Assembly (NCBI RefSeq): GCF_000275845.1
Contig: NW_006766886.1
Span: forward strand, 983,245 to 1,047,244
Length of the DNA stretch: 64,000 nt
Direction: 5' to 3'
DNA from: Dichomitus squalens LYAD-421 SS1
Lineage: Eukaryota; Basidiomycota; Agaricomycetes; Polyporales; Polyporaceae
Part shown: piece after piece, positions 34,563 to 44,828 of the stretch
Layout: each line of letters opens with the position of its first letter
Numbering within the stretch: the first letter of the stretch is position 1
Made by a program: the position numbers and the translations under genes
The notes under the pieces: generated by a model
The model's database searches: none
Told to the model about the DNA's origin: nothing
The model's input: the letters and a program-made list of their open reading frames with translations, nothing else

Positions 34563-37084
34563 TCACGATTGCCCGGTCCCCTGAGCCACCCCAGCCTGCC
34601 ACCTCCCTACCCAATCCACCAAATACCCGGCCATCTCCCTCCCCTCCTCCGCCCTCCTCCCCGTCTCCCCCTCCTCTCTCTTCCGCGTCTTCTCCTCCCG
34701 CCCCCTCTCATACGCCTCCTCGACCGCCCCCGCCCACTCCCCCACCTCGTACTTCTCCCTCTCCAGCTTCACGCCCACGCCCTCCCGCGCCAGATACACC
34801 CGCAGCCCGTGCTCCTCGACGAACAGCGGCCGCGGCACGTACACGAACGGCGTCCGCGCGTCCACGCACTCCGCCACGGTCCCGTACCCGAGCTTCCCGA
34901 GCAGCACGTCCGCGGCCGCGGTCAGGTCCGGCATGTACACGTCCCGCGGCGCGACGAAGAACTGCTCGGGCAGCTCCTCGCCGTCCTCGCGGCCCCAGTC
35001 CTTCGGCACCCCGCACACGACCGCGATCCAGGAGCCGTCGGGCAGGATGCGCACGTCCTCCGCCTGGTCGTGCGCGGCGGCGAGGACCGCCTCGGCGGCC
35101 GCGGCCTGCGCGAGCTTGTGCGCGAAGGCGTCGTCGGCCGCGTCGACGTTCGGCGAGGGGGGGATGGTCTGGAACGTGGGCACGCCGGCGCTTGCGCTTA
35201 CGCTCTCGGGCAGGAATGGCTGAAAGACAGAGGACGTCGATGAGCGCGGCGAGGTCGGCACCGCAACAGGCGGAGCGCCCGCGACGCGGAGCTGGGACAG
35301 GTGTCGGGGACGTCCCACCATGGAGGGCACGCGCGAGGGCGGGCTCGCGGCCTCTGCTTGTGCGCGTTGCAGCGCGTCTGAAAGGGCCTGCGGGTTCACC
35401 TCAGGGTTCGCGGTATCGAATCTGCTGCTCGAGTCCTGAAAAGCAGACGCGGGCACGGGCGTGGGCTCCGCGGGGAACACGGTCCTGCTCGGGGACTGCG
35501 CGGGGACGGTGGACGGAACGCTCGTGGGGGTCGCCGCCTTGGAAGGCGTGCGGCTGTGCGACCTGCTCGCGGGCTTGTGGAACGTCTGCCCGCCGAAGGA
35601 GACGATGAGGATCTTGGTCTTTGCGGGATCTTGCAGGTGCGTGGGGATGCCGATCGAATCGAGCAGGCGGCGCCTGCCTGCGGGCGTGTGGATGTCCGCG
35701 CTGGGCGGGCGCACGAGGAGGGGCGCGTCGTGAACGTGGCGCGCGAGGGGCTTAGGGGGGTATTGGGGCGAGAAGGGGACCTGCGGGTGGAGTTTGTAAC
35801 AGGTTGGAGGCTGCGTGAGGTGCTCGAGGATGAAGGGCTTGAATTTGTTGGTCTGGTTGTCAACCCAGTCTGGGGACGGCAAGGCGGGTTGAATGGCGAA
35901 CGATGGTAGTGGGATGGTGCCCGGGAGCCTCAGCAGGAGATCTGCACAGCGATAGCCCGAGAGGATCTGGTCGACCAGAGGAGCGAGCTCCGCTTCCGGA
36001 ATCGGAACGTCCGGCTCGATATCTTCCTTCACTTTCGCTGACGGAGGGGACAGCATCCCGTCCGCTGCTGGATTCTCAGGTTTGGGCGGCTCATCTACCA
36101 TAGCAGTAGACAGGTAGCTAAAAACGGAGTCGAAGGAGAAGTTCGTGATCAGAACTGAAGGTAACCCGGATTTGTTAGCAGCGAGGCTAGGTAGGCTAGT
36201 GTCAACGCCTGAAGTCAAGAGCGGGGAGGAAAGTATATTGCTTACCATCCCAAGAACGCTGCATCGCTCAGGACACAATCCGCACGGACGGCTTGCAACC
36301 ATTGCGATTCGTCCGCCACCTTCACATCCTTCTTCGCGAGGAAGTTCTCCAGGACCTCGACGCTCTTCCTTCGATCGACGCGGTATCTGGCCGATATCAT
36401 GAGGCGAAGCCAAGCGCGGCGCATACAAGAGCGACATACGCAAGGGGTTGTACGATTACGGGATCTATGTCGGCATTACGATACAAGGCTGGGTAATGGG
36501 TCAGCATTGTTCGAGTATCGTTTACAAGGAACGCCCTCTCGCGGAAAACACAGAACGGCTCTATCCAGGCTGTCCTTCCGCACAAACACGCGCGTCGTAT
36601 CGGGGGTTGCAAGCCACAACCCGAGCGCTGTGCGCGAAAGCATGTCCGCGCCCAAAGGCGGATGGAACGTGTGCTTCCAACTCAAGCACAGGAGAAGTAA
36701 GGGCGCGGTGGCTACCAGATATCCTCGTACACATACATCACGCGGCGTGTATGACATCGCGCAAGACAACGTAGGGAAGAGGGCCGTGGTGAGAAGATGA
36801 AGACAGGACAGCGACGTACCTCCTAGTGCTATACTGTCGGCAAAAACGTGCCTGGGTGCTGAAGATACAATGTGGACGATAGGTTGAGATTCGAGGCTGA
36901 GGAGATGGCGTGCAAAAGCGGATACACGGGTAGCGTGGCCATATCCTGCACACGAGTTCAAAGGCGGCGTTGTTGAGTCCCAGCACTTCAGACACAAGAC
37001 ATTGCAAGCATACTCACCATGTCCCGAGCAATAGTATACAAATGTGAGGCGCTTGGAGCGGTTCATCGCAGGCGTAATGGCCAT
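34563..37084 (-). CDS. Glycosyltransferase-like protein related to the N-terminal half of L-arabinokinase
   Basis: 668 aa from exons 37084-37018, 36945-36820, 36488-36440, 36386-36246 and 36186-34563. It opens with LTFVYYCSGHGYGHATRVS (glycine-rich loop at about 19-29), PIVHIVSSAPRHVF, DPVIVQPLAYRVDRRKSVE, DCVLSDAAFLGCLAANKSG and PSVLITNFSFDSVFSYLS. This order is that of the GT28-like half of plant arabinokinases. The C-terminal half has DLTAAADVLLGKLGYGTVAE and TPFVYVPRPLFVEEHGLRVY. No GHMP kinase domain follows, so it is the transferase-like half alone, with a Ser/Pro-rich insert of about 170 residues in the middle. Intron 2 is 331 bases, much longer than its neighbours. Sugar and acceptor are unknown. 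It is the only intact gene inside the island of broken F-box copies. Confidence 0.82.
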
Positions 37085-37798
37085 CTCAGATGTGGCAGCG
37101 GTCTTTGTCTGGGCCTGCTGGCGGCGAAGACGTTAAAGGACGTGGGCAAGGGTTCCCCGGGCACAATAGGCTCTATAGGGTGCAGTTGGAAGAATGATCG
37201 GTGAGCGCAGGACGCTGAACGCACCGGTACCCTGAGATATACGTTGACGATCACGGCGGGCGGCGATATGTGGCCTGATCAGTCGTAACGGGAAATCGTC
37301 AGAGAGGGTGACCAGAGCCCCGAGAAGTGATGCGAGTGTTGGCCAGCTGTCGATGGCGGGACTCAGACTCCAGCTTCATATGACAGGGGTGTATACCGGC
37401 ATCTATGTAGCAGAGGGGAGGACGATGGACGGGCGAGGCGAGAGTGGGCGGTCGAGAGCGAGGGCGAGGACGGCTGAGGCAGCGACGAGCGCTGGCACTG
37501 GCCGACGGTGGACGATCGCCAAGCCAGATCTGCTCCCTGCACGCGTCGCGCCGCGGTCACGTTCGCAGCGCGCGTCGCTCCCTCTACTTGTAGCGCCCCC
37601 ACTGGGCTTGCTCCATTGCGTATCCGTATCATACACATTCACTCCCACTCCAACTCGACAGACTCTTCCATCCCGTTGCCGATTTGCCCCTTCACTCACC
37701 GCCGCTCACAGTAATCGGAGTCATCAGACATCGAGTCAGATGGAAACACGATATCAGGATGCGCGCGCGCGCAGCCAGAGAAGCTCTCACTGGCATCC
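37085..37798. other. Intergenic region
   Basis: About 700 bases: presumed promoter of the minus-strand glycosyltransferase-like gene plus the region 3' of the F-box relic C. No domain or repeat recognised. Confidence 0.45.
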
Positions 37799-39207
37799 TC
37801 ATGTACCACCATGAGCCTCACGTCGACTCACGATCGAGGCAGCGCCTTCTCCAAGGACGCCATGTACTTCCGCCGCTCGCTTGATTACCGTCCAGTCTCG
37901 CAGAAGGCTTGTCCAGCCGAACACCAGAGGCTCAACGCATCTACCGCGCTCGCCATCGTCATCGTCCACAAGAACAGTTATCGTCCTCAGACGAGGCAAC
38001 GCGTCAAGCGCATCGTCAAGCTCACTGCAGTCCAGCCCGTCAGGGCGATGCAACACTGAGCGCACGGCCTTCTCGTGCGGCATGGGTCTGAGAGGGACCC
38101 TGGTGACATGCAGGACGACCTCTAGTACACTCGGCGGCGCAAAACGTAGGATGCCGGTGCTCATGGCGATGATAGTCTTCCCGAGCCGATTCAGCCTTGG
38201 GTCTGGGTCGGGGGCGAATCGTAGGGTGATTCGCTCGATGATCTTCGAGGCGCCCAGTGCGGGTAAACGCCATCACGAGGTTGGCAGCTCTGTGACTTGC
38301 AATATCCATGAAAAGTTGAGAAAGTAATGGACCTCGATTAGTAGGCTTACATTCTATCTTTATCACATTCATATATTCTGCAAGCGTGGAAGCGTTGAGC
38401 CGAAGGCTCGCAATTGGAAGCGTGGGTCGCCCAAGAGAGTGTCGAGGGCAGCACCACCTGCAGGGTCCCCAGACTCGAGCCAAAGCCCACACGGCGAGGG
38501 GATGTGGAGGACGTATCGCACGAGAAGTCGCATGATGGGCTCGAGCTTTATATCATAGAGAATGGCATTAAGGACACGGCTTTCTACCGAGAACTTCTGT
38601 ACGTGCAGACGAGATTGTAGCTGAGTCCAGTAGGCGGAGTGCGCGTCGATTGATGTCTCGGAGATCGATATATCGCATATACGAAGGACCTCAATGGTGC
38701 TGAGTAAAGCAAAGACCCGAAAGATCCCAGAGACTACATCAGCAGGATTGACGGCATGGCCTTTGCACTCCTCAATGGTCAGTCGCCTGAGGGGGTGTGT
38801 TGAAGGGAACCAGGAAAGAGGCTCCGGGAGGGAAAGACCGGAGAAGGACCAGACTGATGTCAACGTCCCTGAGGTTATGGAGCAGGCGCAGGAGTGCTTC
38901 AAGGTCGTCTTGCCTCACCACCAATGTGCTGATTTGGGAATGCGCCAGCCACAGGACCCTCAATCCGGAGCTCATGCACATACGGCGCGACGTCGGGGCA
39001 ATGCAATAGCCACGAGACGATAGTGGGGGCAGACATGGTTGGTACGCATGGCCTGCATGTCAGGAGTCGAAAGAGGTGGGTTCGCGTGGATGGTAACAAG
39101 GACCTGCCTGCATACAAGTGAAGAGGCTGTGAGGGAAGAGATGTCTCCTCTCCGTGCAGGTAGTCAACGATGTAATCCAGTGTATCTCGTGGCAGAGTGT
39201 GGAACAT
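37799..39207 (-). pseudogene. F-box-like gene C, heavily decayed
   Basis: Third paralogue, in opposite orientation to A and B. From 39207: MFHTLPRDTLDYIVDYLHGE is the F-box start. Its second half (SLTASSLVCRQ) is in another frame, and THLFRLLTCRP and CPDVAPYVHELRIE return to the first. QDDLEALLRLLHNLRDVDIS lies in a second frame, and RRLTIEECKGHAVNPADVV with IFRVFALLSTIEVLRICDIS in a third. Near the end, RFAPPSVLEVVLHVTRVPL, CSELDDALDALPRLRTITV and RDWTVIKRAA match APPRLQEVTL and ETVIKQA of the sisters. At least four frame changes make it non-functional. Apparent minor introns cannot restore one frame. It is more decayed than A or B, suggesting an older death. Confidence 0.75.
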
Positions 39208-39840
39208 TATGCGGAATTCGAGTATTCTTGGGGCGAGATGGTACTAAGCAAGCAGGTATCTGTCCGAAGCTGTCGTCGAAAGGCGGGGGTGGCGCATCGT
39301 GAGCGGTCCAGGACGAGATGTGCACACCCTGAGAGAGAGATGGAGACGCCGGCTCGGTATGTACATGGATTGTCTACAGTACCTTGAGTCTCAAGCCTTG
39401 AGTCGTGTCCAATGTCCATACGCTTTCCATTGTTGTGGAGTAGAAGGTAGAAACATAGCCCATGGTCTGCCTATCATCTCGCATCTTCCTGAATTGTCTT
39501 TGTGTCGTTCCTGAACGAGGCTACAAGTGATTTGCGAAGTACAGGGAGTGCCACAGTGGCAGTCCTTTTGCAAAGCACTGTGACTCGCCCCTTCAAAGGA
39601 CATAAGGAGCCAAGTACTCTGTATGTGCCTCAAGCTTGTAGCCATCATATCAGCCCATGTTACGCGACGGTCTGGAACCTCGTCCTGTGGCCTGACAGCG
39701 TCGGGATGAGCGCCGAGGACTGGAGAGCCATCTCCAGGGGGGAAAGATGTCCTCTTCCCTGCTTGATCCTCGACCGTTTTGTTCTGCTGGCCAGTATTGT
39801 CTCTGCTTTCCTGTACATTCTTCATTCCGGCCTTGCTGCT
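39208..39840. other. Intergenic region upstream of the WD40 gene
   Basis: About 630 bases between the F-box relic C (minus) and the WD40 gene (plus). Presumed promoter region. No other feature recognised. Confidence 0.45.
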
Positions 39841-42143
39841 ATGGCCCCGGCTCAGCAGGGACCGTGGCTAGTACTCCTCGATCGGCTGGCCGTGCATCTC
39901 GAGGCGCACAAGTCCGACACATCTGGCGGAGAGGATCGCAAGGCCAGGAACAAGAAGCTCGTCAGGATTCTCGAGGACGTCTGCACCGTCGTTCGGGACG
40001 CGGAAAGGAAGGTTGCCCCGGAGTTCGCGGAAGTCGTCGAGAACGCCCACGGTGTGCTTAATGACGCTTTACGTTACGCGTATAGTCAGGACGGCGGCTT
40101 CTCGAACACCATTTCTTTCGCACACTCCGAGGATGAGCCTTTAGTGGAGGATGCCCTGGAACACGCAGGTGTGTTGCTCTCGCGCTGCTACGGATACATT
40201 TCTTGTTGAACAGGAGAATAGGCTCCGACATCCTCGATGCTTTCTTCAAGGTGTATACCTCGCTATTGAAACCCGGAGCTCGTGAGTGCCATTTCATCAG
40301 CGTATAGGAAGGAAGGGACGGAGGGCATAGCATAGACGTATAGGCCCATGTTCGACTCGTTTACTACTGTCATATGAATGCTCACTTTCTTTCGCTAATT
40401 TGTATGCCGGTCTATCAGCGACGCCGAAGCTGCCAGCCTTCGTCCGCATCCGCCCATGGACGAAGTCACCCCGGCCTCACCCACTGTCAACGCGTTTGTC
40501 CCGCTTCCGCGGTGGGTTTGCTCCCTCAGCAACCCCAAATACACCGCTGGCCCATAGCATATACCAGGCCCGTGCCCAGCTCACAGTCGACAGCACCATA
40601 CCCTCAGTTCCTTTCGACATGTCGTTGTCTTCCGGTGGCAACATCCTCGCAACAGCTAGTGGGAGCGGGTGGAAAGCGCGTGAGCCGGCGCTGCACTACT
40701 ACCTCCTCGGCCACCAATCGTCGGACTTTCTCGAGGGCGTGACGATGGACCCCGGTCTGTCTGACGTCGCAAATTACATCGCGACAGATGAATCGCGCAA
40801 GCTGGTGTTCCTCGCTGACGACCACCGCGTCAAGTCATTCTCGTTCGCTCCAGCCGCGTCGGGCAAGGTTCCGAAACGCCTGCCGAACGTGCACACTATG
40901 AACAGCCAGTGTGACTGCGACGGGCCGCTCGCGCTTCTCCCCAACGGTCGCCTTGCGCGCGCTGGGAGAGGCAAGGTCGCGATTTGGACCCTAGACGCCC
41001 TTGAAACACACCAGGACTCTCCAGGGAAGCTCATCGGTGAAGGCACGCTCAGACTGGACGGCAGCTCGCGCGGAGACACCAGCGAGATTGAGAGATCTAC
41101 CGGGAGTCCCCCAAGCAGCATCGTCTCTCTCGCCTCCGATCCTGCGTACTTCCCCGCTGTATGGCACCTGCACGAGCCCAGCGGGCATCTCCTCTGCGGC
41201 GAGCACGCTGAGGAGTCCGGCGGGTATGCGTGCATGTCTGTCGACCTCGAGCACGGCGGCAAGCGCGTCGCGCGCTACCTGGGACACGGCGGCGAAGTCG
41301 AGCGGTTCGCAACGAGCCAGGGAGACCCAAACGTGTTCCTCACGGCGGGAAGCGATGGGTACGCAAGGCTGTTCGACGTGCGCCGGCCACTGCCGGTGCT
41401 CACGTTCAACACGGGTCTGCAACGCGAGGCATGCAACGACGTCGTGCTCGTGCACCCTGACGGTATCCCAAGTGAGTGCTTCTCGAGTTCGGTGCCACGG
41501 GGACGAGGGAACTCATCTTGTCCTCGCTCCCTTGCGCAGCCCTGTTCACTGCGGGCGACATCACGCAGCAGGTGAAGACGTGGGACATCCGCGCCGAAGA
41601 GTGCGTGTACGAGCTCTCGACGGGAAACAACGCGGTCGCAGGTCTCGCATGGGACGACACGCGCTCCTCGCTCTACGTCGCGACGGAGTGCCGGTATGTC
41701 AACCGGATGGGCGTCCGCACGGGGTACCGCCGAGCGCGCATCCCGCGATGGGCGACGTGGGCCGCCGTCGAGAAGGAGTACAAGGCGCACAAGGAGGCAG
41801 CACGGAACGGGGTGGTCCAGGAGGAGTATGGCGGGAATGACTATCCGGATGTGTACGATGCGTATTCGTACCTGGACGAGGACGGAGACGGGACGGATGA
41901 GGAGAGCGACGACGAGGCGGACGAGGACGATGTCGACGAGGCATACTCGGCAGATATGCGTTGGCCGACGAAGTGCTTCCATAAGGAGAGCTTCTTCGGG
42001 TACGCGTATGACGCGGGAGAACACACACTTCGTAAGTCTTCGTGTTTCACTGTGAAGTGTATCCTGACAATCACGTAGTCCGTTGGCATTTTAAGGATAC
42101 CCCAGACATCACCCAGCTCCCTGCGAGCACTAGCGCCGACTAG
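39841..42143 (+). CDS. WD40 repeat-like protein
   Basis: 665 aa in five exons: 39841-40168, 40222-40281, 40419-41471, 41540-42031 and 42079-42143. An N-terminal helical part of about 130 residues precedes a beta-propeller-like region. Repeat-like segments are FDMSLSSGGNILATASGSGW, FLADDHRVKSFSF, VAIWTLDALE, RYLGHGGEVERFATSQGD, VFLTAGSDGYARLFDVR and LFTAGDITQQVKTWDIRAEE. Each carries the expected hydrophobic strands and a WD, LFD or IW end. Near the C terminus is a strongly acidic stretch (about 605-635, DEDGDGTDEESDDEADEDD). The first intron uses acceptor AATAG because the nearer CAG would give a stop. The protein resembles a WD40 family multiplied in mushroom genomes; partner and process are unknown. 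Confidence 0.85.
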
Positions 42144-43145
42144 GCTTATACCCCCTCTCCCCGACTTAGACCTTGACCTCGACCTACAATCACTGCTACT
42201 TTCCACGACCCCTCATTGGCGATAATGGAACACTTGCGACACATACCCTTGGTATACCCGAATACTTATCACTATCTCTATACCGTCTTGTACTCACTTT
42301 GACGTTGTTGTACTCTAACGGACATGACTAATGGATGGTGCTCATGGACTTGTACTCAGAATACTCATTATTGACGTCGATGGCTTCCAGAACTGTGCTC
42401 CTGCACCCCTGCACCCCATCTCCGCCCATACGAGGTCTTGCCCTGTCCTCGACTCCTATTGATGATATTCATGCTGGTGGAGCGTCCTGTACCGACGGCG
42501 TTCGTCGAAGGTTTCAGCGTGTTCGTTGAAAGGCAGTGCAACGTACTTTGTGCGTATGCGCTGTGATTGCGTGGACCGGCTGTGAAGAATGCGCGACTGG
42601 TCTTCCCGCTCCCCAGTCGACTCTCGGTCTCAGCATGATGCTATCGATGGTTCTCTGAGTATCCTGTCACTGCCTAAGGACCCTGCAAGGTGCGGTCCTT
42701 GGACCAGATTCGGCACAACAGGGGTACTAGGTATGCAAGTGCTTCTCGCAAGAAACGGAGTATATGATGGAAACAATCGTGTGACTGGGGTTCGCCGAGA
42801 TTGCCATCTCGGAGGTATATGCTCTGAGGGGACCAATTCAAAGTGACGATGGTACCGATCGATTTATGTACAGTCCGTAGAAGATCCCTCGATCAAGACT
42901 TTGCGCTTCTTGCGTCGAATACCGACAGTGCTTCTGGATTCCCTATACATGTAGGTCCATATAATCAGGGAAGACAAAGACGGTATCCCTAGGCAATTCG
43001 GATGTTGTCTTCTCTCTACCTACAACCTCGTGAAAGAACAGATCTAGCTCACCTCTGCAAGGAGTCGCACCTGATCGAAGACATCTCGCCTGTTTCGCTA
43101 GCACTATAACATCGTTTGCGACGTCGCCCAAAACGTCGTATCATA
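42144..43145. other. Gene-free stretch left of the transposon pair
   Basis: About 1 kb with 3' sequence of the WD40 gene and nothing else recognised. A lone CAGTCGACTCTC string at about 42612 resembles the end of a pogo/Fot1 element, but no partner end or target duplication was found. Confidence 0.4.
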
Positions 43146-43147
43146 TA

Positions 43148-43600
43148 CAGTCGACACCCTCCTAACCCATACCCCTGGTAACCCATAAACTCAGAAAACC
43201 CATAGGATTTTGGCTTTCCCAAGTCGGGATAGGGGGAATTCGACCCCATAACCCATAGGTCCCCAATACCCCATAACCCATAGCCTTCTAGGGCTCAAAA
43301 CCCATACGGTAATAGTGGTCACACTGAGATTTTGCTCATCAATAACCCACAAAATACTTGACACATTCTTCCCAGTGTCCTCCCAGTGTCCATCCACGCT
43401 TCGACAATGTTGTGGGTAGGTTAGTGTGTTCGAAATCCCATAGCGCTCCCTCAAAGGGTCAGTAGACGCCTGTTCAGCCCTCGCTAACTGGGACTTATCA
43501 GGGCGCTTATGAGGCGCTAAAGTTCTGGTAGCCCATAACCCCTCAAAACCCATATATTTGGGCCTGTCCCGAGGGCTATGGGTTAAGAGGGTGTCGACTG
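43148..43600. mobile_element. MITE with TA target duplication, pogo/Fot1-like ends
   Basis: 453 bases. The two ends are inverted copies: CAGTCGACACCCTCCTAACC at the left and its complement at the right with one mismatch over 24 bases. Each end is flanked by TA (43146-43147 and 43601-43602), the target duplication of the Tc1/mariner superfamily. The CAGTCGAC start is typical of fungal pogo/Fot1-like elements. There is no transposase frame, so it is non-autonomous. The interior is packed with about ten copies of an AACCCATA-like motif on one strand, mostly in the outer thirds, which may be transposase-binding or replication slippage products. Mobility would depend on a related transposase elsewhere in the genome. 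Confidence 0.82.
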
Positions 43601-43672
43601 TAATTACGCGTCGGGTGATACGGTCCTGAGTAAGCTTCCAGATCTTAGATCGGTTTCTCGAGCTGGGACCAG

Positions 43673-43680
43673 GCTTCTGT
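43673..43680. repeat. Left target site duplication GCTTCTGT
   Basis: Eight bases abutting the left inverted repeat, identical to 44821-44828. Confidence 0.9.
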
Positions 43681-43712
43681 AGGACCCCCGGCAATAGGCC
43701 CAAATGTATGAT
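43681..43712 (+). repeat. Left terminal inverted repeat (32 bases)
   Basis: Exact inverted copy of 44789-44820. A GGCCTGATCC-type subterminal word follows directly. Confidence 0.92.
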
Positions 43713-44151
43713 GCCTGATCCGGACGAAATTGGCCCCTCAAAAAGGCCTATGCCTGGTCCAGTCCGGTCAAATCGACCAAAAATTTGCGGATGGCCTGCG
43801 CCATACTCCGGACAAATCTGACGTGCTCAGGTCGAGGCCTGATCCCAGGCGGCTGTCGGGAGAGGACCGGTCCGGGGAGGCCTTGAGGATATAATGTCGT
43901 TGGCGCACTTACTTATACGTCCTTATACCTACGTTTATCTGTTGCTACTTACTTCGTGTCACAGCCATCCATGTGTGTAATATAGGTTGTTGTACATCTA
44001 GCCCGAAGTGTGACACCTCCTTACTCAGTCTATCTCCCAATGTCACACCTGTGCAGGCGGCAGACAACGTCAGGAGCATTTCGAATCGCAAGAAGACAAA
44101 CGAGCTATTGCTAGCCTACGCCGTCACTTAATACTGCTCGCTATAATCCCT

Positions 44152-44574
44152 ATGTCTAGAAGCTCAACTATATTCATCTCCGATGACGACCCTCCCAGCA
44201 GCGACACACGAACCTTCGTTCCATCTGAATGGATTGCCTGCGGAAAGACATACCCTGCTCCTGAGACACCACCCTTCATCCTCGCTGCACGTCAGGCCGC
44301 TCTTACCATCCCCCCGGAATACAACACCCTCATGCCCAACCCCCACACTTCCGTGCTGCATTTGCTCTGCACAGATCTTCCCCCTCGTCCATCGGCACTC
44401 ACCTCTCAGAAGGCCTCACATGCATTCAGCGAAGATCCTCCGAACGAGACCCTTCGTACACTCTTCGGTGAATGTAGCGCCGGACATCTAGAGTGCCGTA
44501 TGCGAGCTCCTCCTTGCGTCCTTACATTATACCTCTATCTACGACCTCTCCTGCATGCTATCCCACTCCTGTAG
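44152..44574 (+). CDS. Short frame inside the transposon, unknown
   Basis: Open frame of 140 codons from ATG to TAG lying wholly within the 1140-base element. The product begins MSRSSTIFISDDDPPSS and is Pro/Ser/Thr-rich with a few hydrophobic stretches near the end (LTLYLYLRPLLHAIPLL). No domain is recognised and it is far too short for a transposase. It could be a remnant of an element-encoded protein, captured host sequence or chance. Kept at low confidence. Confidence 0.25.
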   Translation: MSRSSTIFISDDDPPSSDTRTFVPSEWIACGKTYPAPETPPFILAARQAALTIPPEYNTLMPNPHTSVLHLLCTDLPPRPSALTSQKASHAFSEDPPNETLRTLFGECSAGHLECRMRAPPCVLTLYLYLRPLLHAIPLL

Positions 44575-44788
44575 TCAATATCAGCATGGTTACAGCGGTC
44601 CCCGACGAAAATCTGCTTTCAGGAGGCCTGATCCAGCGAATCCGGACAATTTTGGACCTCCCGATGGCCTGATCCAGAGTCCGGCCAAATTTGAGCGAAA
44701 ATCGGGAGGCCTGGTCAAATCCGGACGAATTTGGCCTCAGACAAGGCCTGATCCATCGGACAATTTTGGCCGGATTCAAGGATTTTGG

Positions 44789-44820
44789 ATCATACATTTG
44801 GGCCTATTGCCGGGGGTCCT
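44789..44820 (-). repeat. Right terminal inverted repeat (32 bases)
   Basis: Exact inverted copy of 43681-43712. Confidence 0.92.
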
Positions 44821-44828
44821 GCTTCTGT
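44821..44828. repeat. Right target site duplication GCTTCTGT
   Basis: Eight bases abutting the right inverted repeat, identical to 43673-43680. Confidence 0.9.

Larger units (their letters stand above)
43681..44820. mobile_element. 1140-base non-autonomous DNA transposon with 32-base TIRs and 8-base target duplication
   Basis: The left end 43681-43712 and the right end 44789-44820 are perfect 32-base inverted copies beginning AGGACCCCCGGCAATAGGCC. Immediately outside both ends is the same 8-base direct repeat GCTTCTGT (43673-43680 and 44821-44828), a perfect target duplication. Eight-base duplications are typical of hAT and also of Zisupton/KDZ elements, which are common in mushrooms; the superfamily is therefore open. 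Subterminal regions repeat GGCCTGATCC-like words (about 43713, 43836, 44625, 44663, 44746 and variants), as expected for transposase-binding sites. No transposase is present; only one short frame (44152-44574) lies inside. Perfect ends and duplication indicate a fairly recent insertion. Confidence 0.9.

Noticed and set aside
34293..35243. 316-codon frame on plus opposite the glycosyltransferase-like gene
   Set aside because: Antisense to the long last exon; composition (Leu/Pro/Arg runs) is that of an antisense shadow of GC-rich coding DNA.
42606..42625. Lone pogo-like end CAGTCGACTCTC
   Set aside because: No inverted partner and no TA flank; probably chance.
43150..43560. Telomere-like repeat
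   Set aside because: The AACCCATA words are irregularly spaced and mixed in orientation context, lie inside an element with TA-flanked inverted ends, and differ from TTAGGG arrays.
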